Positions 35,801 to 44,377 are shown, counted from the stretch's first letter. The stretch is 64,000 nucleotides of DNA from Marnyiella aurantia (GCF_014041915.1 NZ_CP059472.1:2480001-2544000), one strand, 5' to 3'. Notes: generated from the sequence alone by a model not told the origin. Program-made: numbers and translations.

Positions 35801-36547
35801 TATGAAACTCAGAATGCTTTCCGTAAGGAAGGTGCTGTGGTTTCAAGTTTACCGCTTATCAACCTGAACCATGACCTGCTGAACGAAAGCCTGGATGCCT
35901 GGATTGAGGAAATTGAACAGTCACAAATCCTGGCTTTCTCCGGTGGCTTTTCTGCCGGCGACGAACCCGACGGTTCTGCCAAGTTCATCGTAAATGTTCT
36001 GAAGAACGAAAAGATGAGAAATGCAGTTCACAGGTTACTGGAACGCGACGGTCTGATTGTGGGAATCTGCAACGGTTTCCAGGCTTTGGTAAAATCCGGA
36101 CTGCTTCCTTACGGCGAGATCCGCGACCTTGATGAAAATTCACCGACACTGGCGCATAATGCCATTGGCAGACATATTTCCCAGATGGTAGATGTGAAAG
36201 TGGTAAATGACAATTCTCCATGGCTTCGGGGGATGAAGGATGAAGTTTATACAATCCCGATTTCGCATGGCGAGGGACGCTTCATGGCTTCAGAGGAGGT
36301 TCTGAAAGAATTGTATCAGAACGGTCAGGTGGCAACACAATATATCAACCTGGACGGAAACATTGCACATGGAATGCCTCATAACCCAAACAATTCCCTG
36401 TTCGGTATTGAAGGACTTACGAGTAAGTCAGGCAAGATTTTCGGACGGATGGGACACCCGGAGCGTTTTGCTGAAGGGCTTTTCAGAAATATCCCGACTG
36501 CGAACTACCACAACATCTTTAAAAACGGCGTAGAGTATTTCAAATAG
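32852..36547 (+). CDS. purL: Phosphoribosylformylglycinamidine synthase, single-chain PurL
   Basis: Converts FGAR, glutamine and ATP to FGAM in purine synthesis. A 1231-residue fusion of the N-terminal PurS-like domain, the FGAM synthetase ATPase core (SDHCRHTTFET near residue 215, NETHNHPTEIEPFGGASTC near 312, GGATGRDGVGGATGSS near 437) and a C-terminal glutaminase with Cys in VGICNGFQALV and His/Glu in the last 100 residues (HGEGRF; GRMGHPER). This is the large form of Proteobacteria and Bacteroidota, not the PurLQS split form. Intergenic AT-rich words of the 0.4-1.1 kb family sit just upstream. Confidence 0.96.
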   Translation: MSNKKRIFVEKRGIFDVESPKIYSELKNVVPAIQDVKVYNIYDIFGVDENGFKLVVNNTFVDPVTDILHENNPAAQLHFATEFLPGQYDQRADSAQQCIALLTGNENSTVRSGKVIELFGISEEDLDKVKDHLINRVESQEKDLSVLQIPAEEKPSPVITHSGFIDFTEEELKDFYENHGFAFGFDDLQFIQNYFQSEKRDPTETELKVLDTYWSDHCRHTTFETELTDIQFSGDFKSTLENIFNDYLEKRKFLGREAKPISLMDLATVCARYFHKTGKLDNLVVSDEINACTIEIEAEFDGKKEPWYLLFKNETHNHPTEIEPFGGASTCLGGAIRDPLSGRAFVYQAMRLSGAADVLEPISETLPGKLPQRTITKQAANGYSSYGNQIGLATTLVNEVYHDGYKAKRMEVGFVVGAVKKDAVKREQPQEGDLVILLGGATGRDGVGGATGSSKEQDETSIHTLSTEVQKGNPVEERKIQRLFRNPEVTTLIKKSNDFGAGGVSVAIGEIAESLEINLDILPLKYGGLNGTELAISESQERMAVVIDANDRDKFISFCEKENLKAVEVAKVTDSGRMKMFWQGQQIVDLSRDFLDTNGCAKRQDACISHLQQVQTDTTVFSEENLLSALSNKNTASQKGLTEMFDASVGGTTVAMPYGGRYQLTEMEGSVQTLPILGATDVETVSLASWGFDAEISSQNSMVGAANAVVESVAKIVAMGGDYRNIRLSFQEYFEKLGAVPENWGKPLASLLGAYDAQMNFELAAIGGKDSMSGSFQDINVPPTLISFACANGYKSSIISPEFKKAGNRLYYFRHTPQENGLPDYSALKDVFEFIYSNIQNGQIVSVKTIKDGGAAVALAKMSFGNKLGVEVSLAEEELLSKNIGSLIIEATSDLSHPSLQEIGEVNDTNKLSFNGLEVLISKLLEAWTGTFEDLFPTAEKEKIVVEIDSNLNASEAKSFSIRKHNLASPKVFLPVFPGTNCEYETQNAFRKEGAVVSSLPLINLNHDLLNESLDAWIEEIEQSQILAFSGGFSAGDEPDGSAKFIVNVLKNEKMRNAVHRLLERDGLIVGICNGFQALVKSGLLPYGEIRDLDENSPTLAHNAIGRHISQMVDVKVVNDNSPWLRGMKDEVYTIPISHGEGRFMASEEVLKELYQNGQVATQYINLDGNIAHGMPHNPNNSLFGIEGLTSKSGKIFGRMGHPERFAEGLFRNIPTANYHNIFKNGVEYFK

Positions 36548-36554
36548 AAGTTCG

Positions 36555-36905
36555 CTAAAAGTATTTTGGATAAATAACCAGACCGATTATCAGGGCGGTT
36601 AAAGCCAGGAGCATTACCGCGCCGGCAGAAATATCCTTGATAAGGCCGATTTTAACATGGAATTCGGGGTGGATGAAGTCACAGAGCTTCTCCACCGCCG
36701 TATTCATGAGTTCTGCTGCTAAAACGGCACCGCAGATCGCAAGAATCACAGCTGCTTCGGTTGCATGTACTTTCAAAAAAAAGATCAGAACAAGATTTAT
36801 AGCTAAAGCGGCCAGTTCTATCTGGAAATTTCTTTCCTGCAGAACCATGTGGCCAATCCCGTGCAGGGCGTTTAGAAAGCTTTTGTAAAGTGGGGGTTTT
36901 CGCAT
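36555..36905 (-). CDS. dgkA: Diacylglycerol/undecaprenol kinase family protein
   Basis: A 116-residue integral membrane kinase: three membrane spans and the DgkA active-site run AAELMNTAVEKLCDF plus a C-terminal DISAGAVMLLALTALIIG. Gram-negative members phosphorylate diacylglycerol; those of other phyla recycle undecaprenol. Here either is possible. The N-terminus KSFLNALHGIGHMVLQERNFQIEL matches the family's first amphipathic helix. It converges with purL with a 7-base gap and is divergent from dnaN. Confidence 0.87.
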   Translation of the reverse strand: MRKPPLYKSFLNALHGIGHMVLQERNFQIELAALAINLVLIFFLKVHATEAAVILAICGAVLAAELMNTAVEKLCDFIHPEFHVKIGLIKDISAGAVMLLALTALIIGLVIYPKYF

Positions 36906-36991
36906 TGCTGATGTTGAATTTCAAAGATAGAGATTTATCAAAATTGTTGATAAGTAATCCGGTTTAGTTTCGCAATTTTAAGCCAATTCAT

Positions 36992-36999
36992 TATATTTG
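36992..36999 (+). promoter_or_regulatory. -7 promoter element (TATATTTG) for dnaN
   Basis: TATATTTG lies 18 bases before the dnaN ATG. A near-match TTTC (36968-36971) sits 20 bases upstream in the -33 position. Confidence 0.55.
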
Positions 37000-37017
37000 T
37001 CCAAATAATTTGTACAG

Positions 37018-38145
37018 ATGAAGTTTATTGTGTCAAGTGGAGAGTTGCAGAAAGCCCTGCAAACCGTTAGTGGAGTAATTTCAACCTCCCAGTCAAGACC
37101 CATCTTAGAAAACTATCTTTTTGAATTAGAGAACAACAGTCTCCGTATAACTGCTTCCGACGGCGAAACGACACTGATTACTTCCCTGGAAGTAAAATCA
37201 GAGGACAGTGGCAAATTTGCCGTACCTGCCAAGATCTTTCAGGATTTTGTGAAGACTTACGGTGAGCAGCCACTGACACTTTCCGTGAAGGAGTCCGCAG
37301 ATGCTGCCGGTAATGTTCTTGAGATTCTGGATGAAAAGGATAACTTCTCTGTAGCGTTGGATAATGCTGAAGATTACCCGGAAATTCCTGAGTTCGAAAG
37401 CGCTCAAAGCGTGTCACTGCCATCAGGAGTTCTTTCGGAAGCACTTAGCAATACTCTTTTTGCTACAAGCAATGATTCCCTTCGTCCGGTAATGACGGGT
37501 GTACTTTTCCAGTTTGGAGAAAATGAAACCAACTTTGTGTCTACCGATTCTCACCGCCTTGTTGTGTACAAGAGAAAAGACCTCGTTTCCGAGCCTATGG
37601 AATTTATTATGCCGAAGAAACCTTTGAGCATATTCCGTAATATCCTGGCCAGTACCAATGACGATGTTCTAATTGAGTTCAACGACAATATGGCCAAGTT
37701 TACATTTGGAAATAATATATGGATCTGCCGTTTGATTGACGGCAAGTATCCAAACTATTCAGCAGTTATTCCGAAGGAAAATCCAAATGTACTTACGATA
37801 AACCGTAACCTGCTTCTTAGTGCAATCCGCCGGGCATCAATTATGTCCAATAAATCCACAAATCAGGTTCGCTTCAAGCTTTCCGGAAATGTGCTTCACC
37901 TTCATGCTGAGGATACTGAATATGCAAACAAAGCGGATATGCAGATTCCCTGCGATTATAACGGCGAGGATATCAACATTGGATTCAGTTCAAAATTTCT
38001 GACAGAGATGTTATCCGTTCTTCGTGCCGATGATATTACAATGAAAATGTCGCAACCCAACAGACCGGGCATCATAGAACCTGTGGACGGGCTGGAAGAC
38101 AATGAAAACCTTCTTATGCTGTCTATGCCCGTTATAGGCATGTAA
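37018..38145 (+). CDS. dnaN: DNA polymerase III beta subunit (sliding clamp)
   Basis: The 375-residue ring-forming clamp that holds DNA polymerase III on DNA. Three clamp domains of about 120 residues each are visible, with blocks LQKALQTVSGVISTSQSRPILENYL, FVSTDSHRLVVYKRK and the C-terminal MPVIGM (the hydrophobic-pocket-facing end). It is not beside dnaA or recF, as in many Bacteroidota where dnaN is separate. A terminator hairpin follows 21 bases after the stop. The partner HolA is encoded at 47003. Confidence 0.96.
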   Translation: MKFIVSSGELQKALQTVSGVISTSQSRPILENYLFELENNSLRITASDGETTLITSLEVKSEDSGKFAVPAKIFQDFVKTYGEQPLTLSVKESADAAGNVLEILDEKDNFSVALDNAEDYPEIPEFESAQSVSLPSGVLSEALSNTLFATSNDSLRPVMTGVLFQFGENETNFVSTDSHRLVVYKRKDLVSEPMEFIMPKKPLSIFRNILASTNDDVLIEFNDNMAKFTFGNNIWICRLIDGKYPNYSAVIPKENPNVLTINRNLLLSAIRRASIMSNKSTNQVRFKLSGNVLHLHAEDTEYANKADMQIPCDYNGEDINIGFSSKFLTEMLSVLRADDITMKMSQPNRPGIIEPVDGLEDNENLLMLSMPVIGM

Positions 38146-38166
38146 TTGCGCAGAAACATAAAATTT

Positions 38167-38189
38167 AACCCGGGCGACCGGGTTTTTTT
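38167..38189 (+). terminator. Terminator after dnaN
   Basis: Stem AACCCGG / CCGGGTT with loop GCGA, followed by TTTTTA. Seven perfect base pairs. Confidence 0.85.
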
Positions 38190-38247
38190 ATTTTTCAATG
38201 GGCTCCTCAGTTTTAATTTTTATTTTTGTCAAAACCATATTCAGCTT

Positions 38248-38892
38248 TTGAAGGACTACTATTATTTTCTGGGAATTAAGGACGATGCTTCGGAAGAGGA
38301 CATCAAGACGGCCTACAGGAAACTTTCCATGAAATATCATCCGGATAAGAATGACAATGACGCCTTCTTCGCGCAGCGCTTTATGGAAATTCAGGAGGCC
38401 TACGAAACACTGAGTGATCCGCAGCTGCGCCGCAATTACGACCACAATATAGTTTCCGGCAGAGGCAGTAGCCGCAGTTCGCTTCCGCCAACCGTTAAGA
38501 GCTTCACCAGTAACAAGGTTCATGCGGTGAAAGGCGAGGAAGTAATTATTAAATGGAATACGCTGAATGCCGACGTGGTGAAGATCGTTCCCTTTGGTTT
38601 GGAAAAGGCCTACGGCGAGCGTACTTTCAGGATCACAGAATTCAAAAACGGGAAATTTGTCATCATCCTGCATGCTGCCAATTCATTAACGCGGCAGACA
38701 GCGGTAAAGGGAATTACCATAACGGAGGTATTTAACAATGACCGTGAACGTTTCCGGGACAATGTGGAAGACCTCTTTCAGCAGCGAGATACATCAGGAA
38801 CGGCCCGAAGCAATATTTCAGGATGGGCAAAAATAGTGGTTGCCATATTACTGCTGGCAGCCGCACTATATTTCATTTTGCAGGAATTTTAG
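38248..38892 (+). CDS. J-domain (DnaJ-type) membrane-anchored protein (TTG start)
   Basis: A 214-residue protein. Residues 1-65 form a J domain with the HPD motif in KLSMKYHPDKNDND, which would stimulate DnaK ATPase. The middle part has a beta-rich domain (residues 85-165, starting PTVKSFTSNKVHAVKGEE), and the C-terminus is a single membrane helix (GWAKIVVAILLLAAALYFIL). The start is a TTG giving MKDYYYFLGIKDD; it is preferred because the upstream frame runs through the dnaN terminator. A TATTTTTG element at 38221-38228 fits as promoter. It lacks the Gly-rich and zinc regions of full DnaJ, so it is a specialised co-chaperone. Confidence 0.8.
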   Translation: MKDYYYFLGIKDDASEEDIKTAYRKLSMKYHPDKNDNDAFFAQRFMEIQEAYETLSDPQLRRNYDHNIVSGRGSSRSSLPPTVKSFTSNKVHAVKGEEVIIKWNTLNADVVKIVPFGLEKAYGERTFRITEFKNGKFVIILHAANSLTRQTAVKGITITEVFNNDRERFRDNVEDLFQQRDTSGTARSNISGWAKIVVAILLLAAALYFILQEF

Positions 38893-39041
38893 GCCATTTT
38901 CAGCCGGCCGGGACACTTTTTGCAGCGTTTGCCGGTTTTGAATTTCTTACAGCATTTCTTCTTTCCGCAGTACATTTCTTCTGAAAAAGAACCGGCAGGA
39001 GGTAGCGGAGCGATCTTGAAAGGAACAATACCTGTTTTCAT
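38889..39041 (-). CDS. 50-residue Cys/Lys-rich microprotein
   Basis: This short frame reads MKTGIVPFKIAPLPPAGSFS, then EEMYCGKKKCCKKFKTG and KRCKKCPGRLKMA. Five Cys and about 14 Lys/Arg fill the last 30 residues, in a pattern YC-x4-CC-x8-C-x2-C that could bind a metal ion or nucleic acid. Support for reality: a near-perfect promoter (TTTG at -33, 18 bases, TATATTTG at -7) ends 4 bases before its ATG, and its stop overlaps the convergent J-domain gene's stop by 4 bases. No function is known to me. Confidence 0.6.
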   Translation of the reverse strand: MKTGIVPFKIAPLPPAGSFSEEMYCGKKKCCKKFKTGKRCKKCPGRLKMA

Positions 39042-39045
39042 GGGG

Positions 39046-39075
39046 CAAATATAATTAATTTAGACTAATTACAAA
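39046..39075 (-). promoter_or_regulatory. Bacteroidota promoter for the Cys/Lys microprotein
   Basis: On the minus strand, TTTG (39072-39075), an 18-base spacer, then TATATTTG (39046-39053) match the -33/-7 consensus. The -7 element ends four bases before the ATG at 39041. Confidence 0.65.
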
Positions 39076-39182
39076 TAAGCTTTATTTAAATTATTAGCTG
39101 ACTAAATACAGGGTTGCCCAAAATGCATAAAATCCGTAATTTTACAATCCTATTCTCCCCATTAAATAAATCTTAAATAAAA

Positions 39183-42038
39183 ATGAATACACAGCAGTTT
39201 GTTAGCCGTCACATTTCTATGAATGAGGACGACAAAAAAGCGATGTTGGACAAGATCGGTGTGTCCGGTATCGATGAACTTATCTCACAAACCATCCCGG
39301 ATTCCATCAGAGCGGATAAGGAACTTAACATTTCCGAGCCGCTTTCCGAATATGAACTGATCCGTCAGTCTACAGCTTTGGCTGCAAAAAATGCCGATTA
39401 TACCAACTATATCGGTTTCGGCTATCACAACACACTGCTTCCTGCAGCGATTAAAAGGAATATCCTCGAAAACCCATCCTGGTATACGGCTTACACGCCT
39501 TACCAGGCCGAGATTGCTCAGGGAAGACTTGAAGCTTTGCTTAACTACCAAACTGTAATTGCTAACTTAACAGGTTTCCCGCTTTCCAATGCATCTTTGC
39601 TGGACGAAAGTACAGCAGCAGCAGAAGCTATGAATATGTTCTTTTCCAACAGAACCAAAGAGCAGAAGAAAACAGCCAATAAGTTCTTTATTTCCGACTT
39701 GGTATTACCTCAAACAGTAGCTGTACTTCGTACGAAAGCAGAAGGTTTAGGGATTGAGATCGTAGAGGGTAACCACAAGAACCACCAGTTCAGCAACCAG
39801 TATTTTGGTGTGCTGCTGCAATATCCGGGAAAAAACGGAATTGTTCTGGATTATACAGACGATATTAAATCTTACAAGGAACTGGACCTGCAGGTTGCAG
39901 TTGCGTGTGACCCAATGGCATTGGTGAAGCTTAAATCACCTGCTGATATGGGTGCCGACTGTGCCGTGGGAACTTCCCAGCGGTTCGGAATCCCAATGGG
40001 ATACGGTGGCCCGCATGCGGCCTTCTTTGCCTGTAAGGAAGAATATAAGCGTGACATTCCGGGAAGAATTATAGGTGTGTCTGTAGATGTGTACGGTAAG
40101 AGAGCCCTGAGAATGGCACTTCAGACCCGCGAGCAGCATATTAAGCGTGAAAGAGCAACTTCAAATATCTGTACCGCACAGGTGCTGCTTGCCGTAATGG
40201 CCGGTATGTACTGTGTATACCACGGTCCTGATGGGCTGAACTATATCGCAGACCAGATTCATTTTAAAGCAAATGCACTTTCGGATGCACTTTCTGTATT
40301 GGGATATGACGTTGTAGAGGAGCCTCACTTCGATACGGTGAAGATGAGAATCCATGAAGACGAGAAGGGAAATCTGATGCGATTGATGCGTGATCGCAAG
40401 ATCAACCTGAATTATTTTTCTGAAGGTATAGTGAGTATTTCAGTTAATGAAAGTACCACCCTTGAAAAACTTGACTGTCTTGTTGAAGCGTTTGCGAACT
40501 TCAAGCAAAAACAGGCGTTCAAGCTTGAGATCAAGGAAAATCACAGCATCCCGGCAGAATTACTGAGACAGGACTCAATCCTTACCGAAGAAGTATTCAA
40601 CAGGTACCATACCGAAACTGAACTGATGCGTTATATCAAACGTTTGGAACGTAAAGACCTTTCGCTTACCCATTCCATGATCGCATTGGGCTCCTGTACT
40701 ATGAAACTCAATGCGGCATCGCAGATGCTTCCGATTTCCTGGAGCGGCTGGGGAAGCGTTCACCCGTTTGTTCCTACTGAGCAGGCAGGCGGTTACCAGG
40801 AAATCATTAAGGAACTGGAGCAGGATCTGGCTGAAATTACAGGTTTTGCCGGTACTTCACTACAGCCTAATTCGGGAGCTCAGGGCGAATATGCGGGACT
40901 TATGGTTATCCGTGAATATCATAAAGCGAATGGAGAGGATCACCGTAACATCGTACTTATTCCACAGTCGGCACACGGCACCAACCCCGCATCTGCGGTT
41001 TTGGCCGGTATGAAGGTGGTGGTTTGTAAAAATCTGGAGAACGGTGAGATTGATCCTGAAGACTGGAAAGCCAAAGCTGAGCAGCATAAGGAAAACCTTT
41101 CCGCAGCTATGATCACCTATCCGTCCACTTACGGTTTCTTTGATGCCAATATCAAGGAAATCATCAAGACGGTTCACGACAATGGCGGACAGGTATATAT
41201 GGACGGTGCCAATATGAACGCACAGGTTGGATTTACAAGCCCCGGACTTATCGGTGCCGATGTTTGTCACCTGAACCTGCATAAGACCTTCGCGATTCCT
41301 CACGGCGGCGGTGGACCCGGTGTTGGACCCATCTGTGTAGCTTCCCACCTGGTGAAGTTCCTTCCAAGCAACCCGAACATTAAGATTGGTTCTCCGGAAT
41401 CTATTGACGCCATCTCTGCTGCACCTTATGGTTCCGCACTGGTATTGAATATCTCTTATGCATACATCAAGATGCTGGGTGCTTCCGGACTTAAGAAATC
41501 TACTGAACATGCCATCCTCAACGCCAACTATCTGAAAGAAGTTCTGGCCGAGCATTTCCCAATCCTTTACAGCAACGAGAACGGACGTGTAGCCCACGAG
41601 TGTATCGTAGATTTCCGTCAGTTCAAATCCTTAGGTATTGAGGTGGCTGATGTGGCCAAGCGTTTAATGGATTATGGTTTCCACGCGCCTACTGTTTCAT
41701 TCCCTGTAGCCGGCACGCTGATGATTGAACCTACAGAATCTGAAAGTAAGGCCGAAATTGACCGTTTTGCGGAAGCTTTGATCAGCATCAAGAAGGAGAT
41801 TGATGAGGTTGCGAATGGGGAAGCTGATGCTACAAATAACGTACTGAAAAATGCTCCGCACACGGAGCAGGTGGTGATCTCAGACAGCTGGGACAAACCT
41901 TACAGCCGCGAGAAAGCTGCCTATCCGCTGGAGTGGGTACGCGACCATAAATTCTTTGCGTCAGTATCCAGAGTGGATGAAGCTTATGGCGACAGAAACC
42001 TGGTTTGTACCTGCGAACCGATTGAAGCTTATATGTAA
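39183..42038 (+). CDS. gcvP: Glycine dehydrogenase (glycine cleavage P protein), single chain
   Basis: PLP enzyme that decarboxylates glycine and passes the aminomethyl group to lipoylated GcvH. The 951-residue single chain combines both halves that some bacteria split into GcvPA and GcvPB. N-terminal half: FIGFG-type block IGFGYHNTLLPA, ENPSWYTAYTPYQAEIAQGR; C-terminal half: GSCTMKLNAASQM and the PLP lysine in HLNLHKTFAIPHGGGGPG. A perfect terminator follows. GcvH and GcvT are not in the window. LipA at 21696 makes the lipoyl group that the partner GcvH needs. Confidence 0.97.
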   Translation: MNTQQFVSRHISMNEDDKKAMLDKIGVSGIDELISQTIPDSIRADKELNISEPLSEYELIRQSTALAAKNADYTNYIGFGYHNTLLPAAIKRNILENPSWYTAYTPYQAEIAQGRLEALLNYQTVIANLTGFPLSNASLLDESTAAAEAMNMFFSNRTKEQKKTANKFFISDLVLPQTVAVLRTKAEGLGIEIVEGNHKNHQFSNQYFGVLLQYPGKNGIVLDYTDDIKSYKELDLQVAVACDPMALVKLKSPADMGADCAVGTSQRFGIPMGYGGPHAAFFACKEEYKRDIPGRIIGVSVDVYGKRALRMALQTREQHIKRERATSNICTAQVLLAVMAGMYCVYHGPDGLNYIADQIHFKANALSDALSVLGYDVVEEPHFDTVKMRIHEDEKGNLMRLMRDRKINLNYFSEGIVSISVNESTTLEKLDCLVEAFANFKQKQAFKLEIKENHSIPAELLRQDSILTEEVFNRYHTETELMRYIKRLERKDLSLTHSMIALGSCTMKLNAASQMLPISWSGWGSVHPFVPTEQAGGYQEIIKELEQDLAEITGFAGTSLQPNSGAQGEYAGLMVIREYHKANGEDHRNIVLIPQSAHGTNPASAVLAGMKVVVCKNLENGEIDPEDWKAKAEQHKENLSAAMITYPSTYGFFDANIKEIIKTVHDNGGQVYMDGANMNAQVGFTSPGLIGADVCHLNLHKTFAIPHGGGGPGVGPICVASHLVKFLPSNPNIKIGSPESIDAISAAPYGSALVLNISYAYIKMLGASGLKKSTEHAILNANYLKEVLAEHFPILYSNENGRVAHECIVDFRQFKSLGIEVADVAKRLMDYGFHAPTVSFPVAGTLMIEPTESESKAEIDRFAEALISIKKEIDEVANGEADATNNVLKNAPHTEQVVISDSWDKPYSREKAAYPLEWVRDHKFFASVSRVDEAYGDRNLVCTCEPIEAYM

Positions 42039-42064
42039 TAACTGTTTAAGCTACATTTATATTG

Positions 42065-42098
42065 AAGTTCCCGGCCGAAGGCCGGGAACTTTTTTTTT
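42065..42098 (+). terminator. Strong terminator after gcvP
   Basis: Perfect 12-bp stem AAGTTCCCGGCC / GGCCGGGAACTT with loop GAA and a run of nine T. Confidence 0.95.
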
Positions 42099-42107
42099 CA
42101 CAATTCA

Positions 42108-42845
42108 TCAGACATATAATTTCTGGTCTTTTTCGCAGTAAAACGAACGCCTGTTGGTTATGCCCAGGTGGTTTTTGGTAAGTGGCTCACCGCATTTGGG
42201 ACAGATTTTCTTTGTGTGGACCAGCCAGTTTTTCTTCAGTACATATTCTTTTTTCCACCTCAGGAAATCAAAGCTGTAATTCCTGGCCTCAAAGATCAGT
42301 GCCGAAAGCTTTTTCGGAGGAAGCTTGCCTACCAAACTTTCAGGATGGACACCGATCCGGAACAGGACCTCATTTTTAATGATGTTGCCAACACCGGAAA
42401 AAATATTTTGGTCCAGCAGTGCATCACAAACCAGAGTGTCGGGCTGCGATTTCAGTTTCTTTCTTGCCTTCAGAGGTTTCCAGTCGTCGCTCAGAACATC
42501 TGCGTTCCAGTCAATTTCCTTCAGCACTGCACTGTCCAGCAGTTTTACCGAGCATGAGTAGAAGTAAAGGTCGCCGTTTTCAAATTTAAGATGCAGTCTT
42601 AGTTGCCGCTCCGGTTTACTGTTTTCATCAACAGAGTATGACCCAAACATCAGAAGATGAATCCGGATTGTAAAAGGCTCAACTACCAGATAAGACTGCT
42701 TGCCGAAAATTTTATACTCTTCAAAGATTAATCCCGGTAGTTTGTCCATTTCAATCTTTGCGTTTCCGGAAGCAGAAATAATTTTCATGCCTATGAATTT
42801 CTCGGTTTTCTCTTTCAGGATTAATATAGACGGTCCTTCAGGCAT
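42108..42845 (-). CDS. Fpg/Nei-family DNA glycosylase, divergent
   Basis: A 245-residue protein of the formamidopyrimidine-DNA glycosylase/endonuclease VIII fold. The N-terminus MPEGPSI keeps the catalytic Pro and Glu, with Ser where most members have a second Glu (PEGPE). The helix-two-turn-helix is seen at LLDQNIFSGVGNIIKNEVLFR. The C-terminal zinc-finger region is CPKCGEPLTKNHLG then RRSFYCEKDQ; the fourth Cys is missing (CEKD instead of CxxC). It may be a diverged active enzyme or one with a different metal site. It is convergent with gcvP and divergent from dgt. Confidence 0.82.
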   Translation of the reverse strand: MPEGPSILILKEKTEKFIGMKIISASGNAKIEMDKLPGLIFEEYKIFGKQSYLVVEPFTIRIHLLMFGSYSVDENSKPERQLRLHLKFENGDLYFYSCSVKLLDSAVLKEIDWNADVLSDDWKPLKARKKLKSQPDTLVCDALLDQNIFSGVGNIIKNEVLFRIGVHPESLVGKLPPKKLSALIFEARNYSFDFLRWKKEYVLKKNWLVHTKKICPKCGEPLTKNHLGITNRRSFYCEKDQKLYV

Positions 42846-42905
42846 CTGGTTTATTTTTTAGGTTGAATTCAAATCTTAAACCATTAAGCTGCGTCATAAA
42901 ATCCG

Positions 42906-42913
42906 TATTTTTG
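42906..42913 (+). promoter_or_regulatory. -7 promoter element (TATTTTTG) for dgt
   Basis: TATTTTTG ends one base before the first ATG at 42915 (four bases before a second, adjacent ATG), another leaderless-like arrangement. Confidence 0.45.
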
Positions 42914-42914
42914 A

Positions 42915-44273
42915 ATGATGGACTTAAACAGCATTTTCACCAATAAACGAACAGGAAATATAGCGGCAACTTCCGCATCAAGGACAGACTACCAAAGGGA
43001 TTTCGACCGTATTATTTTTTCGGCCGCATTCCGCAGACTTCAGAATAAAACCCAGGTTTTTCCGCTTCCGGGAAGTGTTTTCGTACATAACAGGCTCACT
43101 CATTCTCTTGAGGTGTCCTCAGTAGGGCGGAGCCTGGGCAGCGCCGTCGGCGATTTTATTTCGTCGGAATATAGTAACCAACTAGACCAAACTGCTCAGA
43201 ATTTCTATCAGCATAACCTTCAGAACGTTATTGCCGCAGCCTGTCTTTGTCACGATGTGGGGAATCCCGCTTTCGGACATTCAGGCGAGGATGCCATTGC
43301 CAGCTATTTCGAAAAAAATGAAGGAGATCTCAAACCTAAATTTAACGAAAAAGAATGGGTAGACCTGGTTAATTTTGAAGGAAACGCCAACGCAATCCGG
43401 GTTCTCACTCATCAGCAAAACGGTAAAGACGAAGGCGGCACTCAGCTTACTTATGCCACCCTTGCCAGCATCGCCAAATATCCCTGCGAATCGGTAGCCA
43501 GACAAAAGGGAATATTGCACCGAAAAAAGTTCGGTTTTTTCCAGAATGAAAAGTCAACTTTCCTTGATATCGCCGCCTCCGTAGGTATGATTGCTGAAAG
43601 TTCCGAACCTACAGTCTACAAAAGGCATCCCTTTGTTTTTCTTGTTGAAGCTGCAGATGATATCTGCTATAACATTATCGATATGGAAGATGCACACCGT
43701 CTCGGAATTGTATCAACCTCCGATTGTGAAAATCTTTTTTTTGAACTTATCCGCTCAGAAAATCAGAATACGGGAAGGGTAGAAGACAAGCTGGCCGTAC
43801 TGACGAATGCCAACGAAAGAATATCTTACTTAAGAGCGAAAGTGATCAATGCGCTGATCAATAAATCGATACAGCTTTACCAGGCAAATTTTTCAGAAAT
43901 TATGGCTGGGACTCTGGACAAATCATTGCTGGATATTTATAAATCCGGGAACAGGTCGCTGCAGGAAATCGAAAGTTTCTCCATCGAAAAGATTTACAAC
44001 CACAAAGCTGTGGTCGAAATTGAAAATGCCGGTTACAATGTAATGTATGAGTTGCTGGATCATTTTGTACCTGCAGTTCTGAAGCCTAAAGACAAACGTA
44101 AATCTTACGATAAAATGGCTCTGAAACTTTTGCCAGAGCAGTTCGTTTACGAAAGCGGCAGCGATTACCAGAAGGTTCTGGGTGTAATAGACTTCGTTTC
44201 AGGCATGACGGACAATTATGCCACCGACCTTTACCGTAAGATTAAAGGAATTGAAATCGGAATGACGGTTTAG
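42915..44273 (+). CDS. dgt: Deoxyguanosinetriphosphate triphosphohydrolase-like dNTPase
   Basis: A 452-residue HD-domain enzyme that cuts dNTPs to deoxynucleosides and triphosphate. The N-terminal DYQRDFDRIIFSAAFRRLQNKTQVF and NRLTHSLEVSSVGRSLG blocks lead into the HD motif AAACLCHDVGNPAFGHSGE; metal ligands His and Asp are present. It resembles the hexameric Dgt subgroup. Two adjacent ATG codons open the gene; the first is used. Along with the deoxynucleoside kinase, it influences dNTP pools. Confidence 0.92.
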   Translation: MMDLNSIFTNKRTGNIAATSASRTDYQRDFDRIIFSAAFRRLQNKTQVFPLPGSVFVHNRLTHSLEVSSVGRSLGSAVGDFISSEYSNQLDQTAQNFYQHNLQNVIAAACLCHDVGNPAFGHSGEDAIASYFEKNEGDLKPKFNEKEWVDLVNFEGNANAIRVLTHQQNGKDEGGTQLTYATLASIAKYPCESVARQKGILHRKKFGFFQNEKSTFLDIAASVGMIAESSEPTVYKRHPFVFLVEAADDICYNIIDMEDAHRLGIVSTSDCENLFFELIRSENQNTGRVEDKLAVLTNANERISYLRAKVINALINKSIQLYQANFSEIMAGTLDKSLLDIYKSGNRSLQEIESFSIEKIYNHKAVVEIENAGYNVMYELLDHFVPAVLKPKDKRKSYDKMALKLLPEQFVYESGSDYQKVLGVIDFVSGMTDNYATDLYRKIKGIEIGMTV

Positions 44274-44377
44274 TAGGACAATCATTTTTTTTAAGCCAGG
44301 ATTTTGTGAGGAAAAAACCACATTTTTGTTTATCTTTAGTGCTCAAACAACTATTAATCACAGACAAAATTTAAAAC

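Noticed and set aside
39046-39182. Possible glycine riboswitch before gcvP
   Set aside because: The gap is short and AT-rich and part of it is the promoter of the opposite-strand microprotein; no conserved glycine-aptamer core is visible.
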